Below, piece after piece: positions 1 to 5,191 of a stretch of 5,191 bases of DNA. The DNA lies in the NCBI GenBank assembly GCA_002455175.1, contig DKKJ01000222.1, positions 1-5,191 on the forward strand. Reading direction: 5' to 3'. This DNA is from Opitutaceae bacterium UBA6669 (GTDB taxonomy: Bacteria > Verrucomicrobiota > Verrucomicrobiia > Opitutales > Opitutaceae). The notes beneath the pieces were generated by a model. It saw nothing but the letters and a program-made list of their open reading frames with translations. It was not told the DNA's origin and searched no databases. Position 1 is the first letter of the stretch. Each line of letters starts with the position of its first letter. The position numbers were made by a program, and so were the translations under genes.

Positions 1-2158
1 CCTTTTGGGTGAAGGGGCCGACAAAAGAGCGACGAGCCCGAGCCCGATTTTCTTCCGGGGTTAGGGTGGTGATGCTGTTGCCACCCCACGCAGCGCTCGT
101 GTTCCGGATTTGGGCCGTGCCTGACGTATCTGTTTCTTCGACACGAAGCCCGGCGAGAATTTTCAAACGACCTAGCTCAATGTTACCAGAGACGTACGCC
201 GCGCTAATGGTTTCGGAAAACTTGAGGTCGCTATTGGAGAGAACGTATCCTTGGTAAGCGTTGGCGGCTGTCTCTGTCCAATAGCTATGAGGTACACTCA
301 TCAGATCACCCTTGCGCCCGGTGTTAGGAATGGCGGTGAATGGAAACGGACCGTAGCGGCCATCCCCCTGTCGGTAATGCTCAGCAAGATACGGTGCCAT
401 TGAGTCGTCCGCAGAGTTGGCGATGCCATCGGCTCCGACGAATGTGTACTCGCTGTACTGGACGTCGGTAGAACGTTCGTCGCGCGCGTACTTAACTCCC
501 ACTTTCACATAGGCTGGGACCGCAATGGAAAAGTCTTTTTTAAAGTCGATACGACCGCCGTAGAGATCATTGGGAGCCTTGTAGGAGTAGCGCAGCTGAT
601 TTCTCACTCGATATCTGTTAGCATCGTACAGGGAGGGGCCAGATGTTTGGGTGAACTGGGGGTACCAAGGATCATCCGTGCGATCGAGGCGCCAACCAAT
701 CCCGCTAGCAGTTGATTGGATACGGATATAGGCGGGATAATTGATGTTCGCATGGGAATAGTTGCCTCGGATGCTGAGAACACTGGTACCTCCGAACAGT
801 TTTTGTTCCCCACCGCCGCTGAAAGCGTAGTTAAGCGATTTTTTAGTGAAAATAGCGGACTCGTTCAACCCTACCGAGTTGGCCACGGGGAGCATCTCGG
901 AATGATCATAGGTGCTTTCCGGGGTAAAAGTCGCCGCCGTTGCGCCCGTCCAGCCGATGGTCGGCCGATAGAATTCTTGATATTGATAGTTGGTGTTGAG
1001 TGCGAACCGGAAAAACACGTAAGCATCAGGGGTGAGTTTGTAGTCCACGTTGAGACCAATGTTATGGGCTTCGGCATCGTAGCCGAAATCACCTGTCCCA
1101 AACACTCGTTGAAGGGGACGTGAGCTCAACGGATCGACATAGGAGTTTGAGAAGCTCGTTAAGGCCCCGGGCCCAATTTCGTCTTGGGTGGTGGTGGACA
1201 CGCGGCGATTGACGTTCATGGCGATCCCCAGGTTATTGCTGCCGCCCAGAACGCTGAAAACGTCGGAATAGGAGACGCCGAGAATGTCTAGGTTGTCTGG
1301 TTTGTCCTTAAATGGACTTCCGTCAAAACTGCGAATTTTCCACATCGTTCCGGCAATCGCTCCGATTCGGCGCTCTGGGAGATCAAATGCTCGTTTGCTG
1401 ATGAGGTTTACGTATCCAGCAACTGCATTCGCGTCTTGGTCGGGGGTGGGAGCCTTGATCAGTTCGACCGACTCGATGTTACCCGTCCCAAGTTGTTCGA
1501 TCTGGTAGTCGCGACTGGCGCTGGTTCCCGTGGAACTCGCCATGCGATCTCCGTCGACCATGAGAGAGCTGAATCCGGGTCCCATACCCCGGATGTAGAG
1601 AGTTCGCACCTCACTGCCGACGATATCCGTGGTGATTCCAGGAAGTCGCTGGAGTAGTTCTCCCGGGTTAGCGGCGGGGTTACCAAACGTATCCACGGCT
1701 GCGACTGTCTTAGAGTTGATGGCATTCCGCTGGGTTTGAATAGCCAGGGCATTGCCTTCACGAAGACCAGTTACGGCAACGGGATCCATGGCGTAGATCT
1801 GTGAGGTTAGACTCAGGTCCACCGTAGTCGTTTGACCTCCGGCCACCGCAACAGGGGTGCGCAATTCGTCGAGACCAGTGAAATTAGCAATCAGAGTGCG
1901 AGTTCCTGCGGGTACCGAGAGAGTGAAGGTTCCGTCGCGAGAGGCGATCGCGACCGCGCTGGAACCTTCCACAGAAATAATAGCGCCAGGAAGAAAGCTG
2001 CCTGTGGCTTTATTGGTGACGCGGCCGGTGATCGTGCCGACGCCCGATTCTTGGGCAAAGACACTCGAAATCTGGGTGAGGACACAGAGAAAGAGGAGTA
2101 GAAAGCTGGAACGATAACGATCCAGCGGATACGGAGAAGGATCAGAGAACAGGTTCAT
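1..2158 (-). CDS. TonB-dependent outer-membrane receptor, N-terminal 719 residues (3' end beyond left edge)
   Basis: This is an outer-membrane active transporter that takes up a ligand using TonB/ExbBD energy. The frame is open from the ATG at 2158 to the left edge without a stop, so the C-terminal barrel strands are missing. Residues 1-35 form a signal peptide: an unusually long polar n-region (about 16 residues), a hydrophobic core (SFLLLFLCVL), and probable cleavage after VFA before QE. Residues 40-118 (start VGTITGRV) resemble a carboxypeptidase-regulatory-like beta-sandwich domain. A TonB-box-like segment, DPVAVTG, is at 125-131. The plug spans roughly 145-259: PGELLQRLPGI (165-175), VRTLYIRGMG (184-193), MVDGDR (200-205), IESVELIKAPTP (228-239) and AGYVNLISKRAFD (247-259). 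Beta-barrel sequence rich in aromatic residues follows. The ATG is the only ATG/GTG/TTG start in this frame between the preceding gene's stop and residue 40. The Shine-Dalgarno is weak (AAGAAG). The ligand is unknown. Family membership is very secure. Confidence 0.95.
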   Translation of the reverse strand, partial: MNLFSDPSPYPLDRYRSSFLLLFLCVLTQISSVFAQESGVGTITGRVTNKATGSFLPGAIISVEGSSAVAIASRDGTFTLSVPAGTRTLIANFTGLDELRTPVAVAGGQTTTVDLSLTSQIYAMDPVAVTGLREGNALAIQTQRNAINSKTVAAVDTFGNPAANPGELLQRLPGITTDIVGSEVRTLYIRGMGPGFSSLMVDGDRMASSTGTSASRDYQIEQLGTGNIESVELIKAPTPDQDANAVAGYVNLISKRAFDLPERRIGAIAGTMWKIRSFDGSPFKDKPDNLDILGVSYSDVFSVLGGSNNLGIAMNVNRRVSTTTQDEIGPGALTSFSNSYVDPLSSRPLQRVFGTGDFGYDAEAHNIGLNVDYKLTPDAYVFFRFALNTNYQYQEFYRPTIGWTGATAATFTPESTYDHSEMLPVANSVGLNESAIFTKKSLNYAFSGGGEQKLFGGTSVLSIRGNYSHANINYPAYIRIQSTASGIGWRLDRTDDPWYPQFTQTSGPSLYDANRYRVRNQLRYSYKAPNDLYGGRIDFKKDFSIAVPAYVKVGVKYARDERSTDVQYSEYTFVGADGIANSADDSMAPYLAEHYRQGDGRYGPFPFTAIPNTGRKGDLMSVPHSYWTETAANAYQGYVLSNSDLKFSETISAAYVSGNIELGRLKILAGLRVEETDTSGTAQIRNTSAAWGGNSITTLTPEENRARARRSFVGPFTQK

Positions 2159-2188
2159 AGGTGCTTCTTGGTTTGTGGTCGTGGCTAA

Positions 2189-2194
2189 ATTATA
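2189..2194 (-). promoter_or_regulatory. Probable -10 box (TATAAT) of the receptor gene
   Basis: The minus strand reads a perfect TATAAT here, 30 bases before the receptor ATG. That would give a leader of roughly 20-25 bases. No good TTGACA-like -35 hexamer lies at 16-18 bases spacing, so the promoter may need an activator, or the match may be fortuitous in an AT-rich stretch. It is the only AT-rich patch in an otherwise GC-rich gap, which favours a promoter. Confidence 0.5.
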
Positions 2195-2202
2195 TACGTA
2201 TA
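2193..2202. repeat. Perfect 10-base palindrome TATACGTATA overlapping the -10 box
   Basis: TATACGTATA is identical to its reverse complement and shares two bases with the TATAAT hexamer. Its position inside the presumed -35/-10 spacer is where a repressor or activator half-site could sit. A short AT-rich palindrome can also arise by chance, and no second copy was seen in the window. Confidence 0.3.
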
Positions 2203-2252
2203 CCGACAGTGAGCCGATAACTGGCGAACTCGCCGGACGTGACCGGAGGTCG

Positions 2253-3584
2253 TTAAGTGCGGACGAGCTCTCCCGCGCGCTTCTGCAGATCTCTGATCAC
2301 GGAGGCGCAGCGTTCGATTTCAGACTTGGGTAGCAAGAGACGGTTCTGCCCGAACCATACTGCCTCTTCGGTCAAGGAGTCGTTAACCGGACATTGGTTG
2401 CGGTCCAGCCAGGTCTTCATCGCTTTTTCGCCGTAGAGGCGAACGTAGTGACGATTCTGAGCGATGGCCTGGACGTGCGCCGACGTATTCAGGCGGGCAT
2501 AACCGCTACTTGCGGAGATTCCTTCCTTGGAAAGTGCCTGCAGGAAACGTGCGCGATCAAGTCCCGCGAACTTGGTCTTGTCGTAGCGGAACATGTAGAG
2601 GTGCCAACCACTCCGGTTATTGCCGTGGGCGAGACGCGCGGGGGTGATTCCTGGGATGGTCTCGAGCAGCGAGCTCAAGTACGCAGCATTTTCGTCGCGT
2701 AATTTGGCCTGAGCTTCGAAACGGGTGAACTGCGCGAGTAAAACGCCGGCTTGAAATTCCGTCATGCGGTAGTTGGCGCCGCGTCCTGAACTGGGGCTTT
2801 TCTTTGCGCCGCCCGGTGTGTGGAAATCGTAGCAGAGGTCGGCGAAGGCGGCATCGTTGGTAAGAATGGCGCCGCCTTCGCCAGCGGTGAGGTTCTTGCT
2901 CGCTTGGAAACTGAAGCATCCGCCGATTCCGAAGGTGCCAATTGGACGGCCTTTCCACTCGGCGAGGGGTGCCTGGCAGCCATCTTCGATCAAAGGAATA
3001 TTCCGCGTTTTGCCGAGCGCGGCGATCGCATCAACATCGCAGGTGGATCCACCGATATGCACCGGCAGAAGGAGACGCGTCGCAGGCGTGAGCGCGGCTT
3101 CGATTTTTTTGGCGTCTATCTGAAAAGTATTCGCGTCCGTATCCACAAATATCGGCAGCGCATAGCTGGCGGTGACGGCATTGAAGGTGGCGACAAACGT
3201 GTAGGGTGGGATGATCACCTCGTCGCCAGGTCCGATGTTCAAAGCCCCTAGCGCGGTAAGGAGTGCGGTGGTTCCAGAGGAGGTCGCGACGCAGTGGGTG
3301 GCTTTCATCCGCGATCCGAACGCGGATTCGAACTCGCGTACTTTTGCCGCTCCGCTCGCGGTGCGACCCCATTTACCGGAGTGGAGAACGTCCATCAGGG
3401 CGCGTTCTTCGGTTTCGTCCCAGATAGGCCATGCGCCCGGAGGAAATGCGGGTCGTGACGATGCGGCCGTTGATGCCGTGCCCGCTTTTTCAGCAGAGAC
3501 GCCTGGAGAGGTGCCCCATGAAAGCGCTGCGCCCGTCAAAGCAGCGCGTTCGAGGAAGGAGCGGCGGTTGAGGGAGGTTTTCAT
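2253..3584 (-). CDS. Tat-exported DegT/DnrJ/EryC1/StrS-family PLP aminotransferase
   Basis: This 443-residue protein is a fold-type I PLP enzyme of the family that aminates keto-sugars and cyclitols, usually with Glu or Gln as amino donor. It starts with a twin-arginine leader: NRRSFLE at 6-12, a small-residue core, and possible cleavage after VSA (29-31). The catalytic domain follows: TSSGTTALLTAL (101-112, PLP phosphate side), GPGDEVIIPPYTFVATFNAV (118-137), LIEDGCQAP (198-206; Asp201 should pair with the PLP ring nitrogen and Gln204 packs on it), and SFQASKNLTAGEGG (225-238), in which Lys230 is the expected Schiff-base lysine. NYRMTEFQAG (271-280) and the C-terminal CPV...EEAVWF...LLLP region (398-419) are also typical. 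Without the leader the length fits the family. The catalytic residues are intact, so it is probably active. It starts 17 bases after the upstream hydrolase stop, with no clear Shine-Dalgarno. Its substrate is not deducible; deamination of an amino sugar is as possible as amination. Confidence 0.93.
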   Translation of the reverse strand: MKTSLNRRSFLERAALTGAALSWGTSPGVSAEKAGTASTAASSRPAFPPGAWPIWDETEERALMDVLHSGKWGRTASGAAKVREFESAFGSRMKATHCVATSSGTTALLTALGALNIGPGDEVIIPPYTFVATFNAVTASYALPIFVDTDANTFQIDAKKIEAALTPATRLLLPVHIGGSTCDVDAIAALGKTRNIPLIEDGCQAPLAEWKGRPIGTFGIGGCFSFQASKNLTAGEGGAILTNDAAFADLCYDFHTPGGAKKSPSSGRGANYRMTEFQAGVLLAQFTRFEAQAKLRDENAAYLSSLLETIPGITPARLAHGNNRSGWHLYMFRYDKTKFAGLDRARFLQALSKEGISASSGYARLNTSAHVQAIAQNRHYVRLYGEKAMKTWLDRNQCPVNDSLTEEAVWFGQNRLLLPKSEIERCASVIRDLQKRAGELVRT

Positions 3585-3601
3585 AGGCGGGAGACAAATG
3601 G

Positions 3602-4540
3602 CTAAGCGGTGATGCCCTTGCGGCGGAGCGCGGGCTGAAGAAGGCGGCGAAGGTTTTCGCGGAGAATGAGTTTTTTATCGGCAAGGGAGATATCTGCACC
3701 GAGGACGCGCCCGATTTGAGAGCCGAAACTGCGCCCGTTCACATCGCTCCCGTAGAGAACACGATTGGCACCCAGCTCGCGTACGGCCATTTCCACTTCA
3801 CCGTAAACCGGATCACCTCCGCCGAGATCGGCATACAACTCGGGTCGATTGCGAATGGCCCGGATGCCCAACGCCCAGTCGCCGCCGCCCGTATGTCCAC
3901 AGACGAGCGGTACGCCAGGATGACGAGAGGAGAGTTCGACGAGCTCCATTGGAGTGGATTCGCCCGGGAGGTTTCCTTTGCCGCGTTGCTTGATCCACGT
4001 GTGCTGGAGGATGAGAGCGTTGAGCTCCCCGGCTCGTTTAACGATGGGGTCCAACTGCGGCGAATTGCACCGCATGCCCACCCAGAGCTTGATCCCGATC
4101 ATCGGGCCGTCGGCCACACAACGTTCAAGTTCCGCCAAACTCTCTTTCTGATGCTGCGGATTAAGATAAACAAATCCGAACACGCGATGACTCCACACCT
4201 TGAGAATCGCGAGGACGTCATCGTTACTCTTCTTCATCTGCTCTGCCGTGGGCTCGTACTGCCACGGTGGACTCATGCAGATACAAATCCGCTCGACCCC
4301 CATACGATCGGCGATCCGTAACATGGCTTCCATTCTTTTCTCGGGTGTGGGACCCGGGGTGCCTACATGAGCGTGTACATCCCAAATGCCGAGGCCTTTG
4401 AGTTCGTCACTCTCCCAGGCAGTTTCACTGACTTGAATACGTGTAGAAGCTGTTTGTGAAAGAAGTGACGGTACTCCCATAACCCCGGCGAGAGCTGTGA
4501 TACCGGAACCTCGAAGAAAAAAGCGACGGCTGACACTCAT
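3602..4540 (-). CDS. Tat-exported amidohydrolase-2-family metal-dependent hydrolase
   Basis: This complete 312-residue protein is a TIM-barrel hydrolase of the amidohydrolase superfamily (amidohydrolase-2 type, which includes lactonases, decarboxylases and C-N hydrolases). The N-terminus has a Tat motif, SRRFFLR at 4-10, then a hydrophobic stretch (GITALAGVMGVPSLL). No sharp signal-peptidase site is seen, so the leader could also stay as an anchor. The barrel begins with DVHAHVG, the H-x-H metal pair being His56 and His58. Further candidate active-site residues are Lys151 (GIKLW), His180 (LQHTW), His216 (CGHTGGG) and Asp266 (YGSDVNG), so the full set appears present and the enzyme is probably active. 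The ATG overlaps the stop of the upstream gene (ATGA), which indicates translational coupling and supports this start. The exact reaction and substrate cannot be told from sequence alone. Confidence 0.92.
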   Translation of the reverse strand: MSVSRRFFLRGSGITALAGVMGVPSLLSQTASTRIQVSETAWESDELKGLGIWDVHAHVGTPGPTPEKRMEAMLRIADRMGVERICICMSPPWQYEPTAEQMKKSNDDVLAILKVWSHRVFGFVYLNPQHQKESLAELERCVADGPMIGIKLWVGMRCNSPQLDPIVKRAGELNALILQHTWIKQRGKGNLPGESTPMELVELSSRHPGVPLVCGHTGGGDWALGIRAIRNRPELYADLGGGDPVYGEVEMAVRELGANRVLYGSDVNGRSFGSQIGRVLGADISLADKKLILRENLRRLLQPALRRKGITA

Positions 4541-5191
4541 CGGCGGCGAAGCGCGGTTTGCGCGTGAAGCGAGCGGATTTCTCTGAGCTGGCCTTCACTC
4601 AGGTCGGACTCGCGGAGTTTTAGCAGAGCAGATTCGAAATAGAAATAGGGGGCGTAGGATCCAAAGCAGAGCTTGAGGTGGGGAACCTTAGCGATGAGTG
4701 ATTCAATAGCCGCAGCGCCTTCTAAGGTAGCGATTTCCAAGAAGACTCCTGCGCTGCTTAAGCGCTGCAAAATCGGGATATTCCCTCCGAGAACACGTGA
4801 ACCGCTGTTCAGCAGCATAAGACGTGTGGCCGCCAATGCCTTCGCGTGATCCACGAGGGGAAGGATCTGGATGGGTGGGGCGCTAAGCTGGGGATTCTGA
4901 GAGCGATCATCTTCTATCGAGAGGACGACTTGGACTAGCAGATTACGTTGAGCGCACCCTTCCAAAAGCTTCCAGAACGAGGTGTCTTCAAATGTGTAAC
5001 CATGATAGCCCGGAAAGAGACGAATTCCTGCGACATGGTAGTGCTCGTGACAGCGCCGGAGGTCTTCTTCCCAGTCAGGAAAAGCGATATTAATTGTAGG
5101 GAAAGGTCGCAGGATGCCTCGACCTTCACGTGCACATGCTTCGATAAGTCGTCGGTTAGCTCCATCAATATCTGTGTGTAGTACCGCCTCA
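4537..5191 (-). CDS. Amidohydrolase-superfamily protein, C-terminal 217 residues (5' end beyond right edge), metal ligands apparently lost
   Basis: The frame is open from the right edge to a TGA at 4539-4537. A TTG at 4965 could be taken as a start, but clear family sequence continues upstream of it, so the gene is partial. Visible residues (numbered from the first full codon at 5190) include GIRLFPGYHGYTF (55-67, the GIKL strand), LLVQVVLSIEDDR, RLMLLNSGSR and CFGSYAPYFYFESALL, which ends the barrel. The order and spacing match the downstream hydrolase, so it is a distant paralogue of the same fold. At the places where that protein has Lys, His, His and Asp, this one shows Arg57, Val, Asn/Ser and Tyr179. 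The H-x-H motif and any signal peptide would lie outside the window. It may be a non-canonical enzyme, a metal-free hydrolase or a partner subunit. The alignment was made by eye. Confidence 0.85.
   Translation of the reverse strand, partial: EAVLHTDIDGANRRLIEACAREGRGILRPFPTINIAFPDWEEDLRRCHEHYHVAGIRLFPGYHGYTFEDTSFWKLLEGCAQRNLLVQVVLSIEDDRSQNPQLSAPPIQILPLVDHAKALAATRLMLLNSGSRVLGGNIPILQRLSSAGVFLEIATLEGAAAIESLIAKVPHLKLCFGSYAPYFYFESALLKLRESDLSEGQLREIRSLHAQTALRRR

Larger units (their letters stand above)
2159..2252. other. Intergenic gap between aminotransferase and receptor genes
   Basis: This 94-base gap is the longest non-coding stretch in the window. Its aminotransferase side (about 2223-2251) is GC-rich and holds three tiny inverted repeats: GGCG-AACT-CGCC, CCGG-6 nt-CCGG and GACC-GGA-GGTC. 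All have 4-base stems, and none is followed by a T-run in the direction of transcription, so no intrinsic terminator is called. Its receptor side holds the AT-rich promoter-like sequence. Confidence 0.7.
2253..5191 (-). other. Probable operon: amidohydrolase-like protein, Tat hydrolase, Tat aminotransferase
   Basis: Three same-strand genes are packed with a 4-base stop/start overlap at 4537-4540 and a 17-base gap at 3585-3601. Neither junction has room for a terminator or an obvious promoter. The promoter for the unit lies beyond the right edge. Co-transcription suggests the three proteins act on the same substrate. The receptor gene downstream could belong to the unit by read-through, but the TATAAT box before it argues for at least partly separate control. 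Confidence 0.7.

Noticed and set aside
716..1123. 135-codon open frame on the plus strand
   Set aside because: It is antisense to the receptor barrel, which reads without interruption on the minus strand.
1459..1761. 100-codon open frame on the minus strand in another frame
   Set aside because: It overlaps the receptor plug domain out of frame; the receptor frame has all the expected plug motifs.
2223..2251. Cluster of small inverted repeats after the aminotransferase stop, possible intrinsic terminator
   Set aside because: The stems are only 4 base pairs and no T-run follows on the minus strand.
2820..3251. 143-codon open frame on the plus strand
   Set aside because: It is antisense to the aminotransferase core that contains the PLP-binding motifs; a shadow of a GC-rich gene.
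3716..4321. 201-codon open frame on the plus strand
   Set aside because: It lies fully antisense to the Tat hydrolase, whose protein has clear family motifs; the plus-strand product shows no recognisable domain.
4537..4965. A separate short 142-residue protein starting at TTG 4965
   Set aside because: The same frame continues to the right edge with barrel-like sequence including GIRLFPGYHG, so the TTG is an internal Leu codon of a longer gene.
4948..5181. 77-codon open frame on the plus strand near the right edge
   Set aside because: It is antisense to the partial amidohydrolase-like gene and has no recognisable features.

Overview
The window carries four protein-coding genes, all on the minus strand. 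Two of them are cut by the window edges. Read in the direction of transcription (right to left) they are: the C-terminal part of an amidohydrolase-superfamily protein (right edge to 4537); a complete amidohydrolase-2-type hydrolase with a twin-arginine (Tat) signal (4540-3602); a complete DegT/DnrJ/EryC1/StrS-type PLP aminotransferase, also with a Tat signal (3584-2253); and the first 719 residues of a TonB-dependent outer-membrane receptor (2158 to the left edge). No RNA gene, insertion sequence, CRISPR array or convincing terminator was seen. Long open frames on the plus strand are antisense shadows of these genes.

The first three genes look like one transcription unit. Genes 1 and 2 overlap by four bases (ATGA), and genes 2 and 3 are 17 bases apart. 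The receptor follows after a 94-base gap holding a perfect TATAAT box about 30 bases before its start codon, so it probably has its own promoter, possibly with read-through from upstream.

The likely source is a Gram-negative bacterium. The TonB-dependent receptor requires an outer membrane. Its architecture (regulatory-like domain, plug, very long barrel), the neighbouring enzymes with RRxFL Tat leaders, and the weak Shine-Dalgarno sequences recall Verrucomicrobiota (Opitutae-like) or related PVC bacteria. This placement is inference from style, not proof.

Together the locus looks like an envelope-located uptake and processing module. The receptor would import a ligand across the outer membrane, and at least two enzymes predicted to leave the cytoplasm by the Tat route would act in the periplasm. 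The most unusual points are an apparently exported sugar-type aminotransferase, and an amidohydrolase homologue that seems to have lost the metal-binding residues its downstream neighbour keeps. The substrate cannot be read from this sequence.
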